DNA from: Sphingobacterium sp. UBA4616
Lineage (GTDB): Bacteria > Bacteroidota > Bacteroidia > Sphingobacteriales > Sphingobacteriaceae
NCBI GenBank assembly: GCA_002386525.1
Contig: DGIS01000003.1
Coordinates: 113,351 to 177,350, forward strand
Direction of reading: 5' to 3'
DNA length: 64,000 bases
A program made the position numbers and the translations under genes. Shown here one piece after another: positions 1 through 7,709 of the stretch (position 1 is the first letter of the stretch; every line of letters begins with the position of its first letter). Below the pieces are notes generated by a model. That model was not told where the DNA came from. It saw only the letters and a program-made list of their open reading frames with translations, and ran no database searches.

Positions 1-106
1 GTAAAGACCTTTTTTTATGTTTTGCCCTCCACTCTCTCGACAAGCTCCAGCGTTCAATTCCGTTCTCATACCAGTAGTCGCAGTTTAAAAAGCCGCGTAG
101 GAATCT

Positions 107-535
107 TTAAAAGTTTCTTTTATCAAGATACTCATCCTCTTTGGCGGTCATCTTGGCTTTATCTGCCGGTTTTTTATCGGGATAACCGCACAGGTGCATG
201 ACACCATGAATAATAACCCGGTGAAGCTCGTCACGCACATCAACCTTAAACTTTTCAGCATTCTCCTGAATACGCTCCACACTAATAAAAATATCGCCGG
301 CGATAGTGTCATCATATTCGGAAGAATCAAAAGTAACGATATCAGTATAGGTGTCGTGATTTAAATATTGCTTATTGATTTCAAGCAAGTAAGCATCCGA
401 GCAAAGGATAAAGCTCAATTCGCCAACACGTTTAAATCCTTCTCCTTTGATGGCATCAGCAATCCATTGGCGAATCTTTCCCTTTTCTTTTAATTTGAAA
501 TCCGTATCCTCGGTAAAAAATAATATGCTCTTCAT
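107..535 (-). CDS. ybeY: rRNA maturation endoribonuclease YbeY
   Basis: Metal-dependent endoribonuclease involved in 16S rRNA 3'-end maturation and ribosome quality control, acting in the cytoplasm. The 142-residue protein matches the usual family length. The zinc site is HGVMHLCGYPD at residues 110-120: the first two histidines (H110, H114) are present and the third ligand position is Asp120 instead of His, which I remember as the usual Bacteroidota form. It lies 48 bp downstream of ruvX on the same strand, so the two are probably co-transcribed; both act on rRNA. The sequence after its stop codon runs to the window edge. Confidence 0.93.
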   Translation of the reverse strand: MKSILFFTEDTDFKLKEKGKIRQWIADAIKGEGFKRVGELSFILCSDAYLLEINKQYLNHDTYTDIVTFDSSEYDDTIAGDIFISVERIQENAEKFKVDVRDELHRVIIHGVMHLCGYPDKKPADKAKMTAKEDEYLDKRNF

Positions 536-583
536 CCTTCTATTTTTTATTCATTCTTGTTTGACGTATTAGTCGTTGTGTAT

Positions 584-997
584 CTAAAAATTGCGGCTAT
601 CCATGTAGCTTTGCAAAATGATTGTTGCAGACACGGTATCAATCAACCCTTTCTGTTGACGGTCCTTCTTTTTTTTCCCACTTTGCGCGATCGCTGCAGA
701 AGCCATTTTAGAAGTAAAACGCTCATCTATTTCAGCGACAGCAATGGCTGGATAAGTCTTTTTAAGTTTTCGAATAAAACCGACAACATGCTGTGCGGAT
801 TCAGAGTCGGTACCATCCAACTGACGCGGCTTGCCGACAACAAAAGTTTCTACCTGCTCTGTCTGTAAATACGCTGCTAGAAATGTCCAGATATCCTCCG
901 GATGTACAGTCGTCAATGCCGTCGCAATAATTTGCATTGGATCGGTCACTGCAACCCCTATTCGTTTTGTACCGTAATCAAATGCCATCAGTCTCAT
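584..997 (-). CDS. ruvX: Putative pre-16S rRNA nuclease YqgF/RuvX
   Basis: RNase H-fold nuclease implicated in processing the 5' end of pre-16S rRNA; older annotation calls it a Holliday-junction resolvase-like protein. At 137 residues it has normal length. It opens with MRLMAFDYGTKRIGVAV, where Asp7 is the expected first catalytic acid; GKPRQLDGT and the ERFTS stretch supply the rest of the family signature. First gene of a likely ruvX-ybeY pair. Start at 997 is the only ATG that gives the conserved N-terminus. A possible -7 box lies 16 bp upstream of the start codon. Confidence 0.93.
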   Translation of the reverse strand: MRLMAFDYGTKRIGVAVTDPMQIIATALTTVHPEDIWTFLAAYLQTEQVETFVVGKPRQLDGTDSESAQHVVGFIRKLKKTYPAIAVAEIDERFTSKMASAAIAQSGKKKKDRQQKGLIDTVSATIILQSYMDSRNF

Positions 998-1012
998 GGA
1001 TATGTTTTTTTA

Positions 1013-1020
1013 CAAAAGTA
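1013..1020 (-). promoter_or_regulatory. Possible -7 box for ruvX
   Basis: Reads TACTTTTG on the minus strand, matching the Bacteroidota TAnnTTTG consensus 16 bp upstream of the ruvX ATG. No TTG is present at the expected -33 distance, so support is partial. Confidence 0.35.
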
Positions 1021-1144
1021 CAATTTAGATATGAGTATTGGGAGATATATGCATGAAGTTCCATTTATACGTTAACATAATCGGATTAAATTATTTACAC
1101 TAAAATAACGTTCTTTTGTGTCCTATTTAGTTCCACGTTTACTT

Positions 1145-1243
1145 AGGTTTAGTTTAGGGTTTAGTTAGGGTTAGTTTAGGTATAGTATAGGTAAAACCTA
1201 AGTAAACCCTAACTAAAATCTAACTTATAGCTATACAAATCCT
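1145..1243. repeat. 11-bp phased dyad array A (AGG/CCT)
   Basis: AGG occurs at 1145, 1156, 1167, 1178 and 1189, exactly 11 bp apart. On the other side of a centre at 1194 the complementary cores start at 1197 (CCT), 1208 (CCT), 1219 (TCT), 1230 (GCT) and 1241 (CCT), again 11 bp apart. Each left core pairs with its mirror position, with runs of about five matching pairs separated by mismatches. A shifted register also gives a 22-bp imperfect hairpin (1160-1181 with 1196-1217). It sits in the 629-bp gap between the divergent ruvX and deformylase genes. Function unknown; arrays of the same geometry occur near 40.9 and 51.7 kb. Confidence 0.75.
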
Positions 1244-1250
1244 AAGGTAA

Positions 1251-1447
1251 TGTAGGAACATACAGATCTTTACTATATCATTGTATACCTCATCAAATCC
1301 CAATGACGATTTTAAGCTTGAAGACATTGATCTTGAGAGCGAAATTTACTCACTGGGCAAATGAACACAGCTATTGCATGGAAATGGATGGTTGAATACG
1401 TCAAATTTCAACTCATTAAGATTGGGCACAATGGTGTTAAACAATGA
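1251..1447 (+). pseudogene. Possible decayed coding remnant
   Basis: Two abutting short frames look coding-like. Codons 1251-1361 are open after a TAA at 1248-1250, contain DDFKLEDIDLESEIYSLGK and end in a TGA at 1362-1364. An ATG at 1361 overlaps that stop (ATGA) and begins a 28-residue frame, MNTAIAWKWMVEYVKF..., ending at 1447. No start or ribosome-binding site is evident for the first frame. These could be the tail of a lost gene or chance. The rest of the gap to 1626 holds a weak imperfect hairpin near 1467-1500 and nothing else I can name. Confidence 0.2.
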
Positions 1448-1626
1448 AAAACAACGTTTTGAATAATCGAAATCAAGTAATAACTTTGATTGTCGATTTT
1501 GCTACGACAAAAGATATTGATTTTTGAAACTATAATCTCTTCCTTTACGCTTTGTCACATTCTAATGTTGGCAAGAAGTGGCACAGTATTAAATCATAAA
1601 AATCGGACAGAAAGATATTTAAACAA

Positions 1627-2853
1627 ATGAAAAGAACACTTGTCGCCAGTTTCCTGTTGGCCTTATGCTTGAATACGCATGCACAAACTAAATACGAGCA
1701 ATACATTACCACTCTTCGTGAAGAAAAAGCCGCTGAATTGGCGAAAGAACAATATGGTCCATTGAAATCAGATCAAGTGGCATTTTTGGATTACTTTCCT
1801 GTAGACGTCAGCTACAAAGTCAAGGGCAAAATTGATATTCTGTTTGATGAACCAGTTTTTCGGATGCCGACCTACGACGGCACAAGCAATGAATACAAAA
1901 GATACGGAATCATAACATTTATCCTTCAAGGTAAAAAACGTGTACTGAATGTCTACCAAAGCGTCGCATTATTTCAAAACCCTGCATACAAAAAGCATTT
2001 ATTTTTGCCATTTTTAGATTTAACAAATGGCCAGGAAAGTTATAGTGGTGGCCGATATATTGATCTATCCACAGACGATATAAAAGGGGACAACGTTGAG
2101 ATAGATTTTAACAAAGCATATAACCCCTATTGCGCTTATAGTAACGGTTACCGTTGTCCGGTTCCCCCAGTTGAAAACAATTTAGAAACAAAAATTATGG
2201 CAGGAGAAAAAGCATTTCATAAGTCAAAAAACGAAAGGCCGGTCAATCTTAATGCAGGCCAGGAATTCAGTGCTGCCGACAAGAAAATCATTTCATCTGG
2301 AGGTGAAAATGCAATTCTTCGTGTATTGCAGACAACGGACGAAAAAGATCTGAAAGTTTTAAAAGCGACATGCACTGATGTCAAATACAACGACCCATTG
2401 ATTGAATCACTTTCCAAAAGAATGTTTGCGACGGTACGTGATCCCAATCACCCGGGTGTAGGCATCGCTGCGCCACAAATCGGTATAAATAAAAATCTAA
2501 TCTGGGTACAGCGATTTGACAAACCAGATCAACCTTTTGAGTTCTATATCAATCCTAAAATTCTATGGCGCTCCAAATTAAAACGTACGGGTGCCGAAGG
2601 TTGCCTTTCTATTCCTAACCGTAAAGAAGACGTATTGAGGAGTTACGCGATCCGCTTGCAATACATCAATAAAGAAGGGAAAGTGATCGAAGAAAATATC
2701 GAAGGCTTTACTGCTGTTATTTTTCAACACGAAACCGATCATCTCTTCGGGATCTTGTTTCCGGATCGACTCGAAGAGCAAAGTAAAGAAGCATACTCCC
2801 CATTAAATGATAAGATTGAGTTTTCTATCAAGCCCAGCACATTGATGCCGTAA
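1627..2853 (+). CDS. Exported DUF1684-peptide deformylase fusion
   Basis: A 408-residue protein of three parts. Residues 1-20 (MKRTLVASFLLALCLNTHAQ) form a signal peptide. Residues about 50-200 match DUF1684, with the aromatic YNPYCAYSNGYRCPVPPVEN end typical of that family. Residues about 225-400 are a peptide deformylase with all three metal/active-site motifs intact: GVGIAAPQIG (277-286), EGCLS (324-328, Cys326 as metal ligand) and HETDH (368-372). Deformylases normally act on nascent chains in the cytoplasm, so an exported one with an intact active site is odd. It stands alone between ruvX and asd. It may act on secreted or cell-wall substrates, or on formylated peptides; that is inference. 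Confidence 0.85.
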   Translation: MKRTLVASFLLALCLNTHAQTKYEQYITTLREEKAAELAKEQYGPLKSDQVAFLDYFPVDVSYKVKGKIDILFDEPVFRMPTYDGTSNEYKRYGIITFILQGKKRVLNVYQSVALFQNPAYKKHLFLPFLDLTNGQESYSGGRYIDLSTDDIKGDNVEIDFNKAYNPYCAYSNGYRCPVPPVENNLETKIMAGEKAFHKSKNERPVNLNAGQEFSAADKKIISSGGENAILRVLQTTDEKDLKVLKATCTDVKYNDPLIESLSKRMFATVRDPNHPGVGIAAPQIGINKNLIWVQRFDKPDQPFEFYINPKILWRSKLKRTGAEGCLSIPNRKEDVLRSYAIRLQYINKEGKVIEENIEGFTAVIFQHETDHLFGILFPDRLEEQSKEAYSPLNDKIEFSIKPSTLMP

Positions 2854-2917
2854 TCTTTTAGGACACGATTCAGAGTCAACCAGTAAGTGCCCTAAATTAT
2901 TAATAGCTTATAAAAAA

Positions 2918-2947
2918 GAGCCCCCATGAACGTTATCATGAGGGCTC
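2918..2947. terminator. Bidirectional terminator between deformylase gene and asd
   Basis: A 12-bp stem (2918-2929 with 2936-2947, one C/A mismatch) closes a 6-nt loop. On the minus strand the hairpin is followed by TTTTTTA, a good rho-independent terminator for asd. On the plus strand the following sequence is only moderately T-rich. Confidence 0.7.
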
Positions 2948-2973
2948 CATATTTATTATGGAATCTACTTGAG

Positions 2974-3963
2974 TTAGATCAATCCTTTTTCAGCTAATAA
3001 CTCGGCTACTTGAACGGCGTTGGTTGCAGCACCTTTACGTAAGTTATCCGCTACTACCCACATGTTAAGGGTATTTGGTTGAGATTCATCGCGACGGATA
3101 CGTCCTACAAACACTTCATCTCTACCATGTGCATCTTTCGGCATCGGATATTGCAGTGAAGATGGATCGTCAACAACGATACAACCGCTTTGTGCCGCTA
3201 AAGCTGCACGTACATCATTCAAATCAAAGTCATTTTCAAATTCGATATTCAACGACTCAGAGTGTCCACCCATTACAGGTATGCGCACTGTCGTTGCAGT
3301 GACTTTAATAGAATCATCACGCATGATTTTATTTGTTTCAAGAATCATTTTCATCTCCTCTTTTGTATAGCCGTTTTCTTGGAAAACATCAATATGAGGG
3401 ATTACATTGAGATCAATCTGATAAGGATAAGCTTTCTCACCATCTTTTCCGGCACGCTCATCCATTAATTGGTTGACGGCTTTTACACCCGTACCTGTCA
3501 CAGATTGGTAGGTCGAAACTACCACACGCTTAATTTTATATTTATCGTGTAATGGCTTCAATGCCACTACCATTTGTATCGTCGAACAGTTTGGATTTGC
3601 AATAATCTTGTCGTCAGCAGATAACACATCACCGTTTACTTCCGGAACTACCAGTTTTTTTGTAGGATCCATACGCCAAGCCGAAGAATTGTCGATCACC
3701 GTAATTCCAGCTTCAGCAAATTTAGGAGCAAATTCTTTCGATGTATCACCGCCAGCGGAAAACAAAGCAACATCAGGTTTCAAAGCAATAGCCTCAGATG
3801 GAGTCACCACCTTATACTTCTTTCCCTTGAATTCAATTTCCTTACCCTTGCTACGCTCTGAAGCTACTGGAATTAATTCTGTTACTGGGAAATTTCGCGC
3901 CGCCAACACGGTTAGCATTTCAGTACCTACAAGGCCTGTTGCGCCGACTACTGCCACTTTCAT
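2974..3963 (-). CDS. asd: Aspartate-semialdehyde dehydrogenase
   Basis: NADP-dependent enzyme converting aspartyl phosphate to aspartate semialdehyde, the branch point to lysine/diaminopimelate, threonine and methionine. The 329-residue protein has the N-terminal nucleotide-binding loop GATGLVG (residues 8-14), SSAWRMD (93-99) and the catalytic-cysteine motif NPNCSTIQ, with Cys126 as nucleophile. The C-terminal half has the dimerisation domain with the GGHSES motif. Monocistronic here: terminator just downstream and a long AT-rich gap upstream. Confidence 0.96.
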   Translation of the reverse strand: MKVAVVGATGLVGTEMLTVLAARNFPVTELIPVASERSKGKEIEFKGKKYKVVTPSEAIALKPDVALFSAGGDTSKEFAPKFAEAGITVIDNSSAWRMDPTKKLVVPEVNGDVLSADDKIIANPNCSTIQMVVALKPLHDKYKIKRVVVSTYQSVTGTGVKAVNQLMDERAGKDGEKAYPYQIDLNVIPHIDVFQENGYTKEEMKMILETNKIMRDDSIKVTATTVRIPVMGGHSESLNIEFENDFDLNDVRAALAAQSGCIVVDDPSSLQYPMPKDAHGRDEVFVGRIRRDESQPNTLNMWVVADNLRKGAATNAVQVAELLAEKGLI

Positions 3964-4332
3964 TTTTGTCTGTGTTTAAATTGTGTATATAAAATTTGTT
4001 ATTTGATTTTGTTTTAGTTGATTCTCGAAGAATGAATTCTTCAAATTTAAAAAATATTCAGCAATTTCACTATTAAAATAACAAAATATTAGTCCCTCTA
4101 ATAAAAATGTCACAACATTTAGAGTTTATTGGCGCTAATTGCCGAAGAACGATCTCTACATCACTTACCAGCCGATAAAAATTAATATTAAAGCAATTCA
4201 AAAAAAGTAAAAATTTTCGCTGCTTATTCAAAAAAAAAGAACAAACGATTGAAACAGTTTAAAATCTCATAAAAACAGCCCCAAGAGTCTATAAATTAAC
4301 GTTTTTTACACACATCATCCAGCATCCCGCAG
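3964..4332. other. AT-rich intergenic region upstream of asd and tdh
   Basis: Very AT-rich divergent spacer between asd and tdh. A TAnnTTTG-like box for asd reads TAAATTTG on the minus strand at 4042-4049, without a TTG at the right distance. I see no gene, RNA or repeat. Confidence 0.4.
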
Positions 4333-4362
4333 TTGATAGATACTGAAAAGCCTTTATATTTG
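4333..4362 (+). promoter_or_regulatory. Promoter of tdh-yebC
   Basis: TTG at 4333-4335, 19 bp, then a perfect -7 box TATATTTG at 4355-4362. Transcription should start near 4368, leaving an unusually long 5' leader of about 170 nt before tdh. Confidence 0.6.
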
Positions 4363-4445
4363 CATCATAAACCGCCATGGTTGAAATTTCATTTTCATTA
4401 CACGATGAAACGTAAATTATGTCAGGCTAGATCCTGTCCTAATCG

Positions 4446-4529
4446 ATGGGAACAAATGAGCGGAGCGATTCCTTTATACTGTTGAGCATGGATACTCAAG
4501 ATGGTAAAAGTAGTAGCTTCATAAATTAA
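4446..4529 (+). other. Possible small upstream frame in the tdh leader
   Basis: A 27-codon frame (ATG 4446, TAA 4527-4529) ends 8 nt before the tdh start. It is rich in serine (SSS near its end, six or seven in total) and has two threonines. It could be a leader peptide or chance; no terminator/antiterminator pair is obvious. Confidence 0.2.
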
Positions 4530-4537
4530 ACTTACAA

Positions 4538-5485
4538 ATGAAAGAAAGCATTATTATCATTGGTGCAAATGGCCAGATCGGCACAGAATTAGCTATCGCA
4601 TTGCGCAAAAAGTTTGGTGCAGAGAATGTTGTAACCACTGACATTAGAGAACCACAGATTAAAAGCCCTGACGAAAATTTCGAAATCGCTAATGTTCTTG
4701 ACAAAAATGGACTTGAGAAATTATTTCAACAATATAAACCTACTCAAGTATACCTACTAGCGGCTATGCTTTCGGCTACAGGAGAGAAGTACCCTGAAAA
4801 AGCTTGGGAATTGAATATGAATGGCTTATTAAATGTTCTTGATTTAGCTGTGAGCTATAAAGTTTCGAAGATATTTTGGCCAAGCTCAATTGCCGTTTTC
4901 GGACCGCATTCTCCAAAAAATAATACCGAACAATATTGTGTAATGGATCCAAACACAATTTATGGTATCAGCAAATTTGCAGGCGAGCGCCTCATTGAAT
5001 GGTATCAAGAACATCGTGGTCTTGATATTCGCAGCCTCCGTTATCCCGGCATCATTTCTTGGAAAACTGAACCAGGGGGCGGTACAACGGATTATGCGGT
5101 AGACATTTTTTATGAAGCATTAAAAACCGGTTCCTATGCTTGCTTCCTATCTGAAAACACAGCATTACCGATGTTGTACATGGAGGACGCCATTCGGGGT
5201 ACACTCGAATTAATGGATGCACCAAAAGAAAGACTAAGCATTCGCCACAGTTATAATCTTGGAGGTATCACATTTACTCCAAAAGAACTTGCACAAGAAA
5301 TTAAAAAAATTCTTCCTAATTTTGCAATCTCTTACGTAGAGAACGATCCGAGACAACAGATTGCCGATTCATGGCCTGCTAGTCTAGATGACTCCTATGC
5401 AAGAAAAGACTGGAACTGGACGCCAGAATTTGACATCCAAAAGATGACGGTCGACATGATTGAAAATCTTAAAAACAAAATATAA
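4538..5485 (+). CDS. tdh: L-threonine 3-dehydrogenase, SDR type
   Basis: Short-chain dehydrogenase/epimerase-fold enzyme oxidising L-threonine to 2-amino-3-ketobutyrate with NAD. The 315-residue protein closely resembles the animal and Bacteroidota type of threonine dehydrogenase rather than the zinc-dependent E. coli type. Visible features are GANGQIG (9-15), the catalytic pair Y142/K146 in IYGISKFAGE, RYPGIISW, and GGGTTDYAVDIF in the substrate region. It is followed after 2 bp by yebC, so the two are one transcript. The partner 2-amino-3-ketobutyrate CoA ligase is not in the window. Confidence 0.9.
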   Translation: MKESIIIIGANGQIGTELAIALRKKFGAENVVTTDIREPQIKSPDENFEIANVLDKNGLEKLFQQYKPTQVYLLAAMLSATGEKYPEKAWELNMNGLLNVLDLAVSYKVSKIFWPSSIAVFGPHSPKNNTEQYCVMDPNTIYGISKFAGERLIEWYQEHRGLDIRSLRYPGIISWKTEPGGGTTDYAVDIFYEALKTGSYACFLSENTALPMLYMEDAIRGTLELMDAPKERLSIRHSYNLGGITFTPKELAQEIKKILPNFAISYVENDPRQQIADSWPASLDDSYARKDWNWTPEFDIQKMTVDMIENLKNKI

Positions 5486-5487
5486 CA

Positions 5488-6213
5488 ATGGGAAGAGCTT
5501 TCGAATTCAGAAAAGAGCGGAAATTCAAACGCTGGGCCAAAATGGCCGTTCAATTTACACGTTTAGGTAAAGAAATCGCTATGGCGGTTAAAGAAAGCGG
5601 CCCTCATCCCGAAACCAACTCGAGACTTCGTACAGCAATACACAATGCCAAGGCTGTTAATATGCCCAAGGATCGTATTGAAGCTGCAATCAAACGCGCT
5701 TCAGAGAAAGATTCCAAGGGTTATGAAGAATATGTATACGAAGGCTATGGCCCTCATGGTGTACCTGTTTTAATTGAAACTGCTACCGATAATACCAACC
5801 GAACTGTAGGAAACATTCGCAGCTATTTTACGAAAGCTGGCGGTTCACTGGGAAAAACAGGATCACTGGATTTTATTTTTAACCGCAAATCCATTTTCCG
5901 TTTTGCTGCAACAGAAGAACTGGACTTAGAAGAGTTGGAATTAGAGTTGATCGATGGGGGCTTAGAAGAATTATACGTGGAATCTGATGAAGAGGGCAAT
6001 GATGTTGCTGTCGTTCAAACTTCTTTTGAAGACTTTGGTAATATGCAAAAATTACTGGAAGAGAAAGGAATTGAGGTGAAATCTGCGAAATTGGAACGCA
6101 TCGCCTTATCGCATTCAGATATTACCGAAGAACAAGCAGCGGATGTCTTAAAGATGATTGATAAAATCGAAGAAGATGATGATGTTCAAGCTGTTTACCA
6201 TAATATGGCATAG
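5488..6213 (+). CDS. yebC: YebC/PmpR-family protein
   Basis: Conserved cytoplasmic protein (241 residues) of the YebC/TACO1 family, described as a DNA-binding regulator in some bacteria and as a helper of translation through proline stretches in others. The N-terminus MGRAFEFRKERKFKRWAKMA, and NMPKDRIEAAIKRA around residue 62, are the family signature, followed by YEGYGPHGVPVLIE. Second gene of the tdh-yebC transcript, ended by a strong terminator at 6232. Confidence 0.93.
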   Translation: MGRAFEFRKERKFKRWAKMAVQFTRLGKEIAMAVKESGPHPETNSRLRTAIHNAKAVNMPKDRIEAAIKRASEKDSKGYEEYVYEGYGPHGVPVLIETATDNTNRTVGNIRSYFTKAGGSLGKTGSLDFIFNRKSIFRFAATEELDLEELELELIDGGLEELYVESDEEGNDVAVVQTSFEDFGNMQKLLEEKGIEVKSAKLERIALSHSDITEEQAADVLKMIDKIEEDDDVQAVYHNMA

Positions 6214-6231
6214 TTAAGGAATCTGTCAAAT

Positions 6232-6264
6232 AACAAAAAAGAGCGCTAGTCGCTCTTTTTTGTT
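6232..6264. terminator. Terminator after tdh-yebC
   Basis: Perfect 14-bp stem (6232-6245 with 6251-6264), loop CTAGT, with A-run and T-run flanks, so it can work in both directions. Confidence 0.85.
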
Positions 6265-6297
6265 TAAAACACCGTCTAGCCCCGTCAGAAAAATTAC

Positions 6298-6305
6298 TAC
6301 ATTTG
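6298..6305 (+). promoter_or_regulatory. -7 box for the GFKPRFKAG-repeat gene
   Basis: TACATTTG, a perfect TAnnTTTG match 28 bp upstream of the ATG at 6334. No clear TTG at -33. Confidence 0.45.
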
Positions 6306-6333
6306 TAATAGACTAAATCAAACTCGTATCAGA

Positions 6334-7644
6334 ATGACTTTTGAAGAATTTTTCATAAAAAAGAAAATTGATTTAAAAGCTTTACAAGCTGCAGATAAAC
6401 CTTTATTTGAGGAGTTCAAAGCACATTATTCTGCGATGGGAGAAAAAAGCTTTGACCACAGCAAGAAGTTCTGGTTCAATAAGCTTCGAAAAAGCTTCCA
6501 CCTGAAAGAGGAAGAAACTCCAGCCGCAAAACCTGCAGTAAAACAGGCCGTGACTGATACTCCAACGGAGACTTCTGGTTCGAAGGCGATAAAGCCGGCG
6601 GGTTTCAAACCTCGGTTCAAAGCTGCAATTACACCTGCAGTTGATGAGGGTAAAACCACCGAAGCACCTGATTCTGCTAAAACTGAGACTGACTCTGCTC
6701 CTACAGGATTTAAGCCGAGATTCAAGGCCGGAGTAACTAAAGCTCCTGACACAGCAGCAAGCACTCCTGTATCCGAAGAAACAACTGACGAAACTACTCT
6801 ATCGGCGCCAAAACCAACAGGATTCAAACCTAGGTTTAAAGCCGGAGTCACTAAAGCTCCTGACACAGCAGCAAGCACTCCTGTATCCGAAGAAACAACT
6901 GACGAAACTACTCCATCGGCGCCAAAACCAACAGGATTTAAGCCGAGGTTTAAAGCGGGGGTGACGAAAACAGAAACTTCCGAACAAGCGCCGCAGGCCG
7001 CACCAATAGATAAAATCAGTTCAGAAACAACTATAAACGCTGAACCAGAAAATAACAATTCGGATACCCAAGAACCTGTTGCCAACAAACCAACAGGATT
7101 CAAACCGCGGTTTAAAGCCGGAGTCACTAAACCTCCTGACACAGCAGCAACTACTCCTGCATCCGAAGAAACAACTGACAAAGCTACTCCATCGGCACCA
7201 AAACCAACAGGATTTAAGCCGAGGTTTAAATCGGGGGTGACGAAAATAGAAACTTCCGAACAAGCGCCGCAGGCCGCACCAATAGGGGAAATCAGTTCAG
7301 AAACAACTATAAACGCTGAACCAGAAAATAACAATTCGGATACCCAAGAACCTGTTGCCAACAAACCAACAGGATTTAAGCCGAGGTTTAAAGCGGGGGT
7401 GACGAAAACAGAAACTTCCGAACAAGCGCCGCAGGCCGCACCGAAAGCCGAAGTCAAGTCAGAAGAAGTCGTAAATGCGGAACAAAAAAACGACGATTCA
7501 GACACACAGCAGACTCCGGCAATAGCGCCCGAAGCGCCCGAAAACCGTAGCACTGAAGAACAGCAAACTGCAACCAGTAAACCCACGGGCTTCAAACCAC
7601 GGTTTAAAGCTGGCTTAACAAAAATTGATAAAAAGGAAGAATAA
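6334..7644 (+). CDS. Repeat-rich protein with GFKPRFKAG motifs
   Basis: 436 residues. The first 57 (MTFEEFFIKKKIDLKAL... GEKSFDHSKKFWFNKLRKSF) look like a small folded domain. The rest is low complexity: A, T, E, P, K-rich linkers carrying eight copies of the basic motif GFKPRFKAG(V/L)TK or a close variant, the last at the extreme C-terminus. No signal peptide or membrane segment, so probably cytoplasmic. Two linker types alternate: APDTAAS...SEETTDE and TETSEQAPQAAP...NNNSDTQEPVANKP. At DNA level the repeats are nearly identical over long stretches, as expected of recent duplication. Regular basic/aromatic motifs on a disordered tether suggest binding to RNA, ribosome or another acidic partner; this is inference. 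Confidence 0.8.
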   Translation: MTFEEFFIKKKIDLKALQAADKPLFEEFKAHYSAMGEKSFDHSKKFWFNKLRKSFHLKEEETPAAKPAVKQAVTDTPTETSGSKAIKPAGFKPRFKAAITPAVDEGKTTEAPDSAKTETDSAPTGFKPRFKAGVTKAPDTAASTPVSEETTDETTLSAPKPTGFKPRFKAGVTKAPDTAASTPVSEETTDETTPSAPKPTGFKPRFKAGVTKTETSEQAPQAAPIDKISSETTINAEPENNNSDTQEPVANKPTGFKPRFKAGVTKPPDTAATTPASEETTDKATPSAPKPTGFKPRFKSGVTKIETSEQAPQAAPIGEISSETTINAEPENNNSDTQEPVANKPTGFKPRFKAGVTKTETSEQAPQAAPKAEVKSEEVVNAEQKNDDSDTQQTPAIAPEAPENRSTEEQQTATSKPTGFKPRFKAGLTKIDKKEE

Positions 7645-7647
7645 TTT

Positions 7648-7671
7648 TCACTACATTTAGAGTGATTTTTT
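7648..7671 (+). terminator. Weak terminator after the repeat-protein gene
   Basis: Short 5-bp stem TCACT/AGTGA with an 8-nt loop, followed by TTTTTT. Confidence 0.35.
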
Positions 7672-7709
7672 CAATTAATTTTTAAATTCCGATTAAAAAC
7701 CACAGACCA

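Noticed and set aside
1141..1200. Telomere-like TTAGGG repeats
   Set aside because: The TTAGGG look is accidental: the period is 11 bp, not 6, and the bases vary between units while the AGG core is fixed.
4377..4415. 12-codon frame at the start of the tdh leader
   Set aside because: Too short, with no ribosome-binding site or composition signal; the later serine-rich frame is the only one worth noting.
6426..7595. 389-codon open frame antisense to the repeat-protein gene
   Set aside because: It mirrors the repeat structure of the sense gene, translates to a biased V/S/G-rich sequence with no family features, and exists because the repeated units avoid stops in that frame.
6334..7644. Tandem DNA repeats that could suggest a CRISPR or satellite
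   Set aside because: The repeats are in frame, encode the GFKPRFKAG motif, and vary in linker length; there are no spacers or cas genes.
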